A DNA stretch of 64,000 nucleotides from Dryas octopetala (taxonomy: Eukaryota > Streptophyta > Magnoliopsida > Rosales > Rosaceae): positions 7,254,001-7,318,000 of the forward strand of contig OY992834.1 in the NCBI GenBank assembly GCA_963921425.1, written 5' to 3'. Under the pieces are notes generated by a model. It was not told the DNA's origin. It saw nothing but the letters and a program-made list of their open reading frames with translations, and searched no databases. The position numbers and the translations under genes were made by a program. Below, one piece after another: positions 37,615-53,179 of the stretch (the stretch's first letter is position 1; each line of letters opens with the position of its first letter).

Positions 37615-39380
37615 TTATTGTTTTCCATGGTTTCCTTTATAGGTTTTTGCAGAATATAATCACTATCTTGTGGATGTTTTTTATCTTCAACTTCCTTTAC
37701 TTCTTTCTCTTCCTCTTTACTGTTATTTGAATGTCTTTTTTTGCTTCTAATTTTTTCTTGCTGCAAAAATTCAGGTCATGGATTAGGTACATTTCATGTA
37801 TTTTAAGTTTTTTTTTCCTAGGTTCAGCATGTCGGATGAATCACCAGAGAGCCCAAATGTTACTTTAGACACGTCTTTGTATAATCGGGCTGCATGGAGA
37901 CATTGTCACTTGACCACTGGATACAGGATGGTCATGAGGTAAAGGGCTGCATGGAGACATTGTCACTTGACCACTGGATACAGGATGGTCATGAGGTAAA
38001 GTATCCAACTCTTTATTTTTTCTCTTTCTAAATTTTATATATTTTTTAATATTAATAAATTTATTTGTAATTTATTCATAGGGGCTATATTACTACAGTC
38101 TACTCTAGAGCTTTGATGGACATTTACTGTGGAGAATTGAGGTGGGATGATGCAAGGATCTTGGATGAAGATAATTTTGGATACCATGCTTGGTTTGAAC
38201 CTAAGCCAAGGTATATATGTGAATTGGAGATTTCATGACGAAAATGATAATGCGATTGACACAAGGAAACCACCCAGCAAATTTGGTTACTGATTTCAAT
38301 GACAAAATTATTGTGCTGTGTGGTAAAAATGATGATGTTGTAATGCTTGAGTAAAGGGAAAGAGCTAATAATTGTTGATTATTCATTACTGGTTTTTATT
38401 AATTTATTATTGCTTTATATTTGTACCTTCTTGGTTGTGTAGGGTTAAACAACTTTATTTCCACTCATTGTTGCGATTAGCCAAGGAGAGTTTTTTGTCT
38501 ACCTCAAATATTATGAGTGAATTGAACTACATGGGAAAACTGAATGGATGTTACTGGCATCCAGACTGCAGTAAATGATCTATAGTAGCTAATAGGCAAT
38601 AGGCAAATGAATATAAGAGTGTGCATTCGAGGTGGACGTCGGTTTGCCTATTAGCTACTATAGACCATTTACCATAGTCTGGACGCGGTCACATCCATTT
38701 AGTTTTCCCATGTAGTTTAATTCACTCATAATATTTGAGGTAGACAAAAAACTCTCCTTGGCTAATCGCAACAATGAGTGGAAATAAAGTTGTTTAACCC
38801 TACACAACCAAGAAGGTACAAATATAAAGCAATAATAAATTAATAAAAACAAGTAATGAATAATCAACAATTATTAGCTCTCTCCATTTACTCAAGCATT
38901 ACAACATCATCATTTTTACCACACAGCACAATAATTTTGTCATTGAAATCAGTAACCAAATTTGCTGGGTGGTTTCCTTGTGTCAATCGCATTATCATTT
39001 TCGTCATGAAATCTCCAATTCACATATATACCTTGGCTTAGGTTCAAACCAAGCATGGTATCCAAAATTATCTTCATCCAAGATCATTGCATCATCCCAC
39101 CTCAATTCTCCACAGTAAATGTCCATCAAAGCTCTAGAGTAGACTGTAGTCATACAGCCCTTTGAATAGATTACAAATAAATTTATTAATATTAAAAAAT
39201 ATATAAAATTTAGAGAAAAAAAAAATGAAGAGTTGGATACTTTACTTGATGACCAATCTATATCCAGCGACCATGTAGAGAGGAAGAGAAAGAAGTTCAG
39301 GAAGTTGAAGATAAAAAACAGCTACTAGATAGTGATTATATTATGCAAAAACCTATAAAGGAAACTATGGAATACAATAA
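37615..39380. repeat. Long inverted repeat (foldback) with a 46-nt spacer
   Basis: The left arm 37615-38598 and the right arm 38645-39380 are reverse complements with few mismatches over most of their length. The right arm lacks about 245 bp corresponding to 37720-37965. The inner 630 bp of each arm pair almost base for base, and both encode the same meaningless frame (LIIHY, then CFIFVPSWLCRVKQLYFH) on opposite strands. The spacer is 38599-38644. A transcript through the locus would form a very long hairpin. Confidence 0.92.
37887..38000 (+). repeat. 57-bp tandem duplication inside the left arm
   Basis: Two copies beginning GGGCTGCATGGAGACATTG at 37887 and 37944 are essentially identical. 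The right arm of the inverted repeat carries at most the end of one copy, so this duplication either arose after the inversion or was lost from the right arm. Confidence 0.9.
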
Positions 39381-39483
39381 CTAGGGGTGGGCATTGGGCG
39401 GCTTGGGACTCAACTCGCACCCACCCGTACATCCATCGGTCAGAGCGGGTTCATGTTAGTCGGAATGGCAGTTGGTATTTGAA
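39381..39483. other. Possible hAT-type terminal fragment
   Basis: CTAGGGGTGGGCATTGGGCG at 39381 looks like the start of common plant hAT MITEs (TAGGGGTGGGCA). It is cut off after about 100 bp by the pullulanase fragment and no opposite end is seen. Confidence 0.35.
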
Positions 39484-40080
39484 CTACTCATATGTTGTGG
39501 TTATCAACAATGCATCTCCAACTGAGGTGTCATTTGCAAATCCTCCTCTTCGGGCTAGGACTCTTCAATTGCATCCTGGACAGGTAGTCATGTTTTTATT
39601 TGTTTGTTTATTTCTTAATGCTGAGCTCTTATCTCTTGAAGTTGCTTCAATATAGATCACCTTGATTTGTTTTCTTATGGCTCTTTAATACATACTTTGT
39701 GCAGGTAATGTCAACCGATGAAAGAGCTAAAAGATCTGTGTATGACAAATGCTTTACTGTGCCCCGAAGAACAACATCTGTGTTTGTTGAGCCTCAGGCC
39801 GGAGTTTGAGTTGCTCTTCTGTAGACATGGTCCACCAAGAATGTTACAAATAAGGGCCATGGTCGACCAGTGACTAATAAATTCCCCTGCAGCCAGTGGA
39901 GTATGGTTCATATATACTCGGAGGAGTACACTTAGCCTCAACATTTGTGGTTTTGGTCTGGTCTTGAGAGGGGAGAGAGGCAAGAGCCATGGGTTTTTGA
40001 TACACTCATGTATTAATTACTCTATTAGATGGAAAGCTGAAAATGTATAAAATAAAAATTGAATTGGGTGATTCTGTTTG
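39484..40080 (+). pseudogene. Second, more diverged fragment of the pullulanase 3' end (exons 27-28 and 3' UTR)
   Basis: Matches 22255-22871 of the pullulanase gene, including the intron between exons 27 and 28. Both exon frames remain open and the splice sites are retained, ending VEPQAGV and a stop. It differs from the live gene more than the 32371 fragment does. Some residues (PRRTTSVFV, and CFTV without the two-residue SG insertion of the parent) differ from the live copy. It lacks everything upstream and so is a gene relic. Confidence 0.85.
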
Positions 40081-40705
40081 CATCTACCAATGTGCTAAAA
40101 TAAAAGTTGAAGAAAAACTGGTATGATTATATTATTTTGTTGATATATTTGAATAACAAATTATTTCACAAAGCATTGGGCTGGATTTGATTTCCTGATG
40201 AAACCCATGACTTGTACAAGGACTGCAACATGTGAACGGTAAAATGTAGAAGATGGAGGAAAGGTGGTGATGGATCAATTAATTCATTCACTGTCCATTG
40301 TTATCACTTGGTTTAATATGAATCCAGCCTGCTTAAGGTCGTCTTGTGCTGATTAAAAAGCTTTTGTGTCTCATTCTGATGAACCCATCTACATCCTGTA
40401 TTGCCATTCCTATCAGCCTTTTTGGTTTTTTGAGCAATCAACTTTCACCATATTGCTTTTCAGCCCTCAAGCAATTTGTCCTTGTTGCACGTGCCTCAAT
40501 GTAGTCCATGGTCCATTACTCAAAATTGAAATTATATGGTGGAAGAAGTATGGAATAGAGATAAAAGGTTTCGAACTTAAAATCTCTGGAACTATAAGAT
40601 TCTAACACTATGTTAGACAACTTTTAAACTCCAAAGTTTAAACAATTGGGCCAAAAAAAAAAAAATGTTTAAACAATTATAGAATGAATCAAGAAACATA
40701 TGGTT

Positions 40706-40799
40706 CCCTTCCATAATTTCATGTAATATAAGAAGGGAATCATATGATTGTATGCCTTTCCATAATTTCATGTAATATAAGAAGGGAATCATATGATTT
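40706..40799 (+). repeat. 49-bp tandem duplication
   Basis: Two near-identical copies, each containing CCATAATTTCATGTAATATA and GAAGGGAATCATATGATT, with period 49 bp. Confidence 0.85.
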
Positions 40800-41376
40800 T
40801 TACAGGGCAGACCTGATTATTTGAAGCTCAAATTTTACAGGGCCACTTGTTCACGTCAATGTTGTGTTTGACAGCCTATGATGAAATCATGCCCTTTCCA
40901 TCACTCTTCATAAAATGGATGTTTTGGTATCCATTCACCTCCAAATCATTGTTTTACATTCATTGTAGAGTTAACACATCATGTGCATATCTGTTGTCTT
41001 GGTGAAATCTGTTAGACAAAACATAGTGTAGGTTCAGTAATTAAGGTTGAATTAAATACTTTTTCCTTAAGTTTTACTTTCACATACACAGCACCACTAC
41101 ACTGTTCAATTTTTTGAGTTTTGTTTTTGTTTGTTGTTTTAATTTAATTCTAAAAACACATCATGTCCGATTTTACTTCTTTATGTGTATGTATGTATGT
41201 ATGAAGAAATTGGTTACAGTGAGAGTTATGTATGCATGTATGAACAAATTGGTGGTTGTCCCTTGAAAGCAAAGATTACACTTCAAATTCTCAATTAATT
41301 AAGTCAAAATCTATCAATTTCATGCAACACACACGCATTGCCACTACTACCATCACCACTCCCAAGTAGTACCCCT

Positions 41377-41381
<5 letters not shown>

Positions 41382-41431
<50 letters not shown>
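41382..41431 (+). repeat. (GA)n microsatellite
   Basis: About 25 GA units, intergenic. Confidence 0.95.
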
Positions 41432-41434
<3 letters not shown>

Positions 41435-42936
41435 AATAAATAGAAGAACATATTCATATTCAACACTAATTTCATATTGAGTAAATTGTTAATTATTTGG
41501 AGAATGACAGTGTTGGGGGTGCTATTTTCCTTATATATTGAACACTAATTTCATATTGAAGCACTCAATTTTGGACAATGACTTAGGTGTCTGTATAGAC
41601 AAAGGCAAGTTGATACAATGTCAATTTGAAAGAAAAATATTATACACACACACACACATAAGCATCTTAATTTTTGTCAAATCAAATTTTAATGTGACCT
41701 AGTCTGGTTACTATTTATAAAGTCCCCTAATGGTGACACCATCTTGCACCTTTTGAATTTATTATCATCATTGGAAAATTATCCACACTTCATACATTTT
41801 TAGTCAGAAAACTCAGCTATCCACACTTCACCAGTTCACCTAGCCAGGCATATATATATGTAAAAATAAAGAAAGGAAAAAAAAAAAAAAAAACTTGGGT
41901 CAACTAGCAGGGTGCATTTTTAGTCAGAAAACTTGAAGGTCCACCATTGAGGCATGAATTATGTGGGAGAAGGTTCTGATAAATTATTATGTCATATTGA
42001 TTGATTGGTATTCAGATCTCGTACTATTTAATTCCAAATGTAATCTTAAAGACAATGGAGCTAATTACTAATTACTTAGCCCCTAAAAAAAAAATTTAAA
42101 TACTATATAGCTAGTAATTAATAACATGAAACTTTGGATGAAGCATTAATTTGTTTCACTAAAAATGTATGCCCAATAGCTCAGCAAACACATTTGTTTA
42201 ACTAGTAGGAGTGACTGTAGGAGTAGCTAGCTAGCTAGGGGCTGAGCTGCTGGTTGTTGTATCTTGTAAGAGACGCAAACAAAACAAGCAAGCATCTGTC
42301 TTGTCTTGTCTGTCATATATATATTATATGAGAGGGAAAGGGGAAATGAATTAAGGATGTCTTTTCTGTAATAAGCAATTAGTGTGGCACATTATATATG
42401 CATGGGACTGTGGAGTAGTGACATCACAAAATTAAGATTGATCATTAATATTATTAGATCTACCTCTCAAATCTCACCTCTTTGGTTGTGTATTGAGAAT
42501 TAATATGTAGTTAGATCCCAATATTCTTAAATCTATGTTTTCTACTATAGCTAGTGTCTAAATGATCGATTGGCTTCTGCAGATAAACCTTGTGACTTGT
42601 GTTGTGAGTTTTAATCTCATAATTATGAACAAACTTTAGAGTATATATAATTAACCAGGCGTTCGTATGTATATATATATATATGTGTGTATTTTATCTT
42701 TTTGGTCATGATATATATGTGTAGATATATACACATAGCATTATTTGATGGATACATTAATTCATTCTATTATACATCCATCATTGACACTATATTTAAT
42801 TATTTTGGTGTTTTGGGTCGCTTAGTTGCAACAAACATGTTCCACTCGGTATTTGAGTGGCTGTGAAGCTACAAAATCTCTCTCGTGGAATATGGATGAC
42901 TTCTGAAGTAGTACAGACAGTATAATATAATAATTA

Positions 42937-43302
42937 GGGCAGTGCTTGGGTCATCCCCACTTTCTAAAACTACTTGTTTCGCAGTACTAGCTCAGAATCA
43001 GAATCGTTCATTTTTAGATTACTTATTAAAAATTATTTTTGTAAAAAATCAACTCAATTGAAAATCGTTTGGTTATATAATTGTTATCAAATAAATGAAC
43101 GATTTGGTCAAAAAATTACTCGTTAAATACAAATTATTCATTTATTCGATAACAGTTATATAATTAAACGATTTTCAATTTAATTGATTTTTTACAGATA
43201 TGATCTTTAATAGGTGATCTAAAAAATAAACAATTCCGATACTGAGCGTGCACTACCTAACAAGTAATTTTGAAGAGTGAGAATGACCAAGTAGTACTAC
43301 CC
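42937..43302. mobile_element. Complete Tourist-like (PIF/Harbinger) MITE, 366 bp
   Basis: The element is a nearly full-length imperfect palindrome. The left end GGGCAGTGCTTGGGTCAT mirrors the right end, whose reverse complement starts GGGTAGTACTACTTGGTCAT. Pairing continues through the arms, for example TGAAAATCGTTT against AAACGATTTTCA, to a centre near 43119. The 3-bp flanks are TTA at 42934-42936 and TTA at 43303-43305, the classic Tourist target-site duplication. There is no coding capacity. Confidence 0.8.
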
Positions 43303-46300
43303 TTATACGTAATTAGCCCCAAAAAAGTGGGTATAAATATTTTCTGGCGTAGTAGCTCAGTACTAGTTAGCAAGCAACTTCCTGGTCCAAGCTAGCAAAT
43401 AGCTACCGATTTTTTTTTTTTATCTCATTTTCATGAGATTACTTATTTTAAACCGTAAAATCGACTTTTTTAACTTACTCAAAATTTGAAAATTAAAACT
43501 TTAAAACTAAACAAGTAACGAGTATAAATCGATTTGTATCTAAAACACAAATAAACAAACGTACACAAAGTCACAAACCATTTGATCCTAGTTATTTGCA
43601 TTCCAAAAACAGAGTATATATTTATAATTTAATTAATTTAATTAATTTAATATATATGCTTGTCTTGTTTAGTTGTATTAAGTACGTACAGATGAAGTGA
43701 TGGAGAGGTAGCCATGATAGAGAAGTGATTCCTTGCTTGTGATCCAAAGCGTAGCAACTAGCTTTCTTGTTTCGTCATAAGCCTGGTTTTGGATCCTTAC
43801 GTGCCGCACACAACCCATCCACTATTCTTTAATTTCTACCTAAATCATTCTTTATCCCAAGAATTCATTGTTCATGGCTTGATGCTAAGCATCAAATTAA
43901 TGTTAAGCAAGAATTTAACAGCCTACGTACCACCACCTTGGCCAAAAAAAAAAAAACAACCAACCACTACCAATGATGCTTACATCATATGCCATGGTAA
44001 TACCATTAACGAACTTCAAAATTAGAGTATATTGTGTAAGAATTCGGATTCATATAACCATTTAACTTTTGGATTTGAAGTGTTTGTATTTTTCATATTA
44101 AAGTTTAAATTTATGAATTGTTAATCGATTTGTACATACATACATTTGTAACCCTTCTTCTAAAATTACCTAATCTATCGACAATGCTTCTTGCAAAAAT
44201 ACCGAACTAAGAGTGGAGGCAAGATTTTAATATAGATTTGGCCTTTTTTTTTTTTTTTTCTTTTTGTGAGCTGTGGATTGTTTTGCCTACACACTATTTC
44301 CAAAATAGTTTTTGTAGTAAGTAAATTCCATATTACAACAAGGGTACTCAACAATGAAAATTTTGAAAAATAAAATAAAATTAAAAGCATATATAAATTA
44401 TATAATTTCAACAACTTCAGCAAGTAAGTAGCTTGCCACTAAGAAGAGAGATCTTCATCCCAATAATTCTGGTAAACAAGATCCATGACCTCACTTTAAC
44501 ACCACATCTTCGGTTTAATTTATCTAATTGACAAGAATTGCTTCAATTCTATTTATAAGTAATCTTGATATATAATATTTTATTCACAACCATATGATTG
44601 CCTTCAGTTTCACCATTTTGAAGTGAACCTCAATGATTAGCTTGTACATATATAGAATATGCACTGGATTTAATTATTTGATAATCATAAGCTAGCTAGC
44701 TAGCTAGGCTTGGTATTTGGGTAATATGAACCGACTTATCTTATATAACTATAAGACATGTCTCATAAACTAAAGATATGTGCAATAAAGATATGGCTAC
44801 AGGGTCAACAGCACACATGAGTAGTACTGATCAATGATTAAAGACAAATTAATAGTGTGCATTATAATATTGGCCAAAAAAATAGTGTGCATAATAATAG
44901 TGTAAATTATATATATGTATCACTCACAAAGAAATTTATCCATAAGATATGTTGACTTTAAGTACCAAATTTCAATATTATTTTATTTTAACTACTAAAA
45001 TATTTATGTCATTTCACTTTAGATACTAAATTTCAATTTAGGTAACAATTTTAAAAAACAATGATTCTACTGAGCTGTGATTGTTTAACAGTCACAACTT
45101 AAACTTTAGTGTTTAGTATCTAGGTTATATGACTTCATCTTCTAAACCTAAATCAAAAGCATTAAATTCTTATAAATTTTGATTTTTTTTTATATTTCAA
45201 ATAGTCACAACTATGACAAACTGATTTATGACCTAATTCAAAATGTCTTGCTTCAGGTTAGTACTTAAACTAAAAAAAATTAGTGTCTTACTATTTTGTT
45301 GAAAAACTATTGATATTTGGTATTTAATCATAATTTTCTATTATCAATATTATTACATTTTAAAATTAATATTTAGCTGCTTTTTTCATTAATTAATATG
45401 AAGTACAGTCTGAGAAGCAAACCAGCTTTACCAGTGCTAGCTTTTCCCTAACTTCATACATATTTCGTGCAACTGGGTTTGATTATTGCCACTTGTATTT
45501 AATAAAGGGAAGAAAAAAATAGATCTATTTTAAAAGTATATATACATGTGAATTGTCATGCTTATTTTGCATCTTCTTTGGTGATGAAATATTTTTCAAA
45601 AACATATCCAAATTAATAATCTTCTTTCATATTCTATTTCTTTATAAATTTATAGCTTGGTCTATGGAAGGAATTTTCAGAGTCTCCACTTGCACATGGT
45701 GGCAAGAAGTATGTAAGTCAAAAACCATGAAACTGAAAGAAAGGAAAAACTTAAAATTAGAAAATAAAAGGCATCAATTGTTTCCATTTTCCTCCTATAT
45801 TTAATGAATTGAAAGCTAATTTTAAGACAACCCATAAAAGAATTCCATAGGAAATAATGAAATTCCTCTCAAAGAATAAAAAAAAAAACTTGAATCAAAT
45901 TAAAGAAAACGGGTGATAGAGAGATCTTACGAACACATATGACATATAAATATATCTGTAACTCTTAAATTATGACGGATTCACTTTTCCATAATAAGTC
46001 ATGCATAAACATGTGAATCATTAAATATGTTTATATGACATATGCATTTGAATCATAGATTAACTCTTAATCTAAAAGTTGGAGTTCAATGAACAATTTA
46101 CAGAAAAAACCAAAAAACACAATGACATTTATGGCTGTGAAATTTTCATTTCCATTTGTGTGTGATGACTGAATGATGACTAGCTAATACAATGTTGAAC
46201 ATATTTAGTAGTTGAGTTGTATATGTGGGCAATCAGCTGTGATCTAGCTAATTGTTCCAAAAAGATCTGCATAAGCCCTGAATTTAGAGGGGATTCAGAT

Positions 46301-46514
46301 TTAGTGGGGATGTAATTCCCAAGAAAAGAAAAGAACATCCTTAAATATAGGAGTTAATTGGTAGTTGCTATATTTGGGTCAAAATTAAAACCCAACAAAA
46401 TTAAGAGAAGACACACAACACAAGATTAGTTCCATGTAATGTGTGGTCAAGCAAGCATTACAATACATACTTGACAACATGCATAAATGGAATACAAAAT
46501 GTTTGTGTTAATGT

Positions 46515-46516
<2 letters not shown>

Positions 46517-46567
<51 letters not shown>
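46517..46567 (+). repeat. (GA)n microsatellite
   Basis: About 25 GA units. It faces a CT repeat 159 bp downstream, so the two can pair in a transcript. Confidence 0.95.
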
Positions 46568-46571
<4 letters not shown>

Positions 46572-46722
46572 AGTGGGGGGAGCACCGCAGATTCCGTGGT
46601 TCCAGGCTTGCACTCCAATCATCTCATCATCCCATCTCATACACAATCAAGCGTTGAGGCAAAGTAATGGGCTTTGCCTTTGCTTGCTTCCCTTCAACAC
46701 ACACACACACTTTCTAAATTCT

Positions 46723-46725
<3 letters not shown>

Positions 46726-46768
<43 letters not shown>
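46726..46768 (+). repeat. (CT)n microsatellite
   Basis: About 21 CT units, complementary to the GA repeat at 46517-46567. Confidence 0.95.
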
Positions 46769-46769
<1 letters not shown>

Positions 46770-48131
46770 AAATACTAAAATAGTATGTACACATGTACAT
46801 GTGTATCTGCAGCCTGTATTTTGCAGTGTCTTCAACAAGGCGTGTACAGTAAGTGTGGCACACTGTTGATATATACTAACACACGCGCCTTGCAATTTAC
46901 TTCCACCACCAGTTCTTTTTCTTTTTTTTTACTTCAACCACCATTTCAAGGAAATGTAAATGACCAATAATTTATTATTAGAAGTTTCAATACCAAGTTT
47001 TTTGGACTAACGATGTCACTTCCAAAATATTATGCCTTTATTAGGCGGTTTCAAGTGTAAGCGTTTCCATATTTTTAAGAGAGTATTAGAACACTCGTGA
47101 ACGAGCATTAAGAAACTTATAAAAGTAAAACAAATTTGTACAATAGATTATATATGAATACAATATACAAAACTATTAATAGATATTTGAATGTCAATAG
47201 ACTTTAAACTCTTTGAACTTTTCTCAAATTAAAACGAAAACTAACACAATTAAGTCAATTGAAAGTCTTGACTACCTAACTTTAGTGGAAGTTAGAAATT
47301 TGGATAAATTTGTTGTTTATATGGAGTACTTGGGATTAATTACTAAAAATTATTTAGTTCAATTCTATCATATATATAAATATATGATTATATGTCATTG
47401 TAAAGAAAAGCAAAAATATACTTTTGGAATAGTTGGTAAGTGATTTAAAAGTCTTACTTCCTTAAATCTTAATCAACAAGTTGAGGAACAGTAATTAATT
47501 ACTAGTTTATTGGAAGCATAGACTTTGCACCTAATTTGAGGGACAAGTACTTGATGATTGTTGCCTTGTTGGAGTGAAGCCAGAGTAGTACTAGTGTTAC
47601 CACATTGGGAAATTGAAAGGTGAGGAGCACGCGCTGTGGAGGTGAGAGTAGGATGCAGGCAGCAGGAGATTTAAATAAATACATGAGGGAGCATGGTAAA
47701 TACGTTGCAACCCACCGAGGTTGGGTAGTGGGCCCAGATGGGCCGGGTTTGGGTTTGGGTTTGTTATACCATTTTGGTGAACAACACTGCGTTGGCAAAG
47801 TGAAAGAAAGAGAGCACGAAACGGAGTCTGCGTTTAACAACCACTCTTCTCAACACTCCCCAGCCATCTCTAATTTTGCAACTCTTTCCGTTATATCTGG
47901 TGGTTTTTTCCTTCATTCCTTGTCTTTACTAAAACCTCACTAATCTCTAAAATTATAGATTCGTTAATTTAAAAAATTAATTGTTGAAATAATTCTAACA
48001 ATATAAATACCTTGGGAGCTGAACAAGGATTGGGGGACTAAAATTCACAGTTACTGTGGTATTGGGTGGTGGCCTTGTGAGTCCAACATGTACATGTCAT
48101 ATCATCATCTATCACACAATTGAGAATTCAC

Positions 48132-48140
48132 TATATATAA
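48132..48140 (+). promoter_or_regulatory. Probable TATA box of the ZAT5-like gene
   Basis: TATATATAA lies 115 bp before the ATG at 48255. A start of transcription near 48165 would give a pyrimidine-rich leader of about 90 nt, which is typical for plant genes. Confidence 0.55.
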
Positions 48141-48254
48141 TGCAATAAGCAGTCTCCCCCACCTTGCTTCCTCCCTACCCATTAATCTCTCTAATTGTCT
48201 TCTCTATCTCTTAAGCTCTCTCTGCCTGCAAGAGTCTCTCAAGGTAGAGGAGGA

Positions 48255-49400
48255 ATGAATGTTACCATGGAAGCAAGACATGATCATCATCAAGAAGAAG
48301 TCATCATGGGGTGCAAAGACCACAACATCATCAACACCAACAACAACAATATTATAATCAAGGGCAAGCGCACAAAGCGCTTGAGGCCTCAATCCCCAAT
48401 CCCCTTTGCCATCCCAACAAACTCATCCACCGCAGATGGCGGTGGTTGTGGTGGTGGTGATGGAGAGAATGATTACAATAACAACAACACCAACTTGTCC
48501 CCCACCACATCTGCGGAGTTCCAAGATACCACGGAGGAGGAGGAGGACATGGCAAACTGCTTAATTCTGCTGGCGCAAGGCCAATCCCGGAAGGCGTCCC
48601 CATCCCCGCCGCCCCCCAAGCAATTAGCCGCCCATCAAGACGATCATCACAACACCAGTCGAAGATTCTTGGAGGCGGCGGGGGTGGTGGCCACTGCAGG
48701 CGCCGCCAAGGTGGCGGCGGCGGGAGCAGCGGCCGGGTGTTATGTGTATGAATGCAAGACTTGCAACAGGAGTTTCCCTTCTTTCCAAGCATTGGGAGGC
48801 CACCGGGCCAGTCACAAGAAGCCTAATAATAAGGCAAACAACAACATGATCACTGTGGATGATCATGGTCATCACAAAAAGCTCCACTTTATTGGGTTGT
48901 TACAATCGGAAGATGAAGATGTTGTACAATTCAAGAACAACAATCTGCACAACAATGTCAACAACAACAACAACACATACAATTCCTCATCATCTCCAAG
49001 ACTCTCTCTCCATTTGAGCAACAGGGGTTTGGTTTTGAGCAACAGCAACAACAAGTCCAATAAGGTCCATGAGTGCTCCATTTGTGGGGCAGAATTCACC
49101 TCCGGGCAGGCCTTGGGAGGCCACATGAGGCGCCACAGGGCGCCAATAGGAGCTGCTGCTGCCGCCAACACAACCCTGTCCTTGACTGCAACCCCAATCT
49201 CAGTGGCTGCAGCTGCAGCCTTGGACCCTCCTCCTCATCATCAACAACAACAACAACACTACCAACAACATCACCAACAACAACCCCTTAAGAGACAAAG
49301 AAGTGTTCTTTCTTTGGATTTGGATCTCAACCAGCTTCCAGCCCCAGAAGACGATCACAGAGAATCCAAATTTGTGTTTGCATCCAAGCAACAACAGCAG

Positions 49401-49448
<48 letters not shown>

Positions 49449-49493
49449 CAACAGCAAGAAAGGTTAAGAATTTTGGTGGATTGTCATTACTAA
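48255..49493 (+). CDS. ZAT5: C2H2 zinc-finger transcriptional repressor, ZAT5-like
   Basis: An intronless gene of 412 residues, as usual for the C1-2i zinc-finger family. In order it shows a basic KGKRTKRLRPQSP segment (about residues 36-48, likely nuclear signal), an L-box EEEEDMANCLILLA (about 94-107), a first finger YECKTCNRSFPSFQALGGH (from about 164), a second finger HECSICGAEFTSGQALGGH (from about 272), both with the plant QALGGH DNA-contact motif, and the EAR repression motif LDLDLNQLP (about 354-362). The C-terminus ends LVDCHY as in ZAT5. The protein should bind DNA in the nucleus and repress stress-responsive genes via TOPLESS-type co-repressors; the partner is family knowledge. Long Asn, His/Gln and Gln runs make it longer than Arabidopsis ZAT5. 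A second ATG 12 bp downstream is an alternative start. Confidence 0.92.
49387..49457 (+). repeat. CAG/CAA repeat encoding polyglutamine in the ZAT5-like protein
   Basis: A mixed CAG/CAA tract encodes about 24 consecutive glutamines just after the EAR region. CAA interruptions would stabilise it, but length variation between alleles is likely. Confidence 0.95.
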
Positions 49494-52941
<3,448 letters not shown>

Positions 52942-53148
52942 TTACCCTGCTGCTGATTTCAAAGATGGTGCACTAGAAGGTGGTGGAGGTACAGAAGGTG
53001 GAGAAGGTACAGAGGGTGCAGAGGGTGCAGAGGGTGCAGGGGGTGGAGCAAACATTCCTGCAAAAAAGAAGCAATCCAGCATATATTAATTAAAGCTTGA
53101 GAAACAGTACTGAACTACTGATCAAGTAAATTTGAATATTTGATGTAG

Positions 53149-53179
<31 letters not shown>

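Larger units (their letters stand above)
40081..42936. other. Intergenic stretch with simple repeats
   Basis: No gene is recognised. Contents include a 49-bp tandem duplication (40706-40799), a duplicated CATTTTTAGTCAGAAAACT phrase near 41795 and 41918, a GA microsatellite (41382-41431) and AT-rich filler with many TAGC-type short palindromes (near 42225). Confidence 0.45.
43306..48131. other. Intergenic stretch upstream of the ZAT5-like gene
   Basis: About 4.8 kb of AT-rich DNA with short, unsupported open frames. It holds the facing GA and CT microsatellites at 46517-46567 and 46726-46768, and an A-rich run near 43945. From about 47560 the composition is closer to that of a promoter region. 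I see no tRNA or other RNA gene. Confidence 0.4.

Noticed and set aside
37887..38570. Frames in the inverted repeat as a duplicated gene
   Set aside because: The same frame appears in both arms only because the arms are mirror copies; there is no conserved domain or complete gene structure.
48204..49457. Several minus-strand frames, including a poly-Leu one
   Set aside because: They are antisense shadows of the zinc-finger gene; poly-Leu is the reverse of the CAG/CAA tract.
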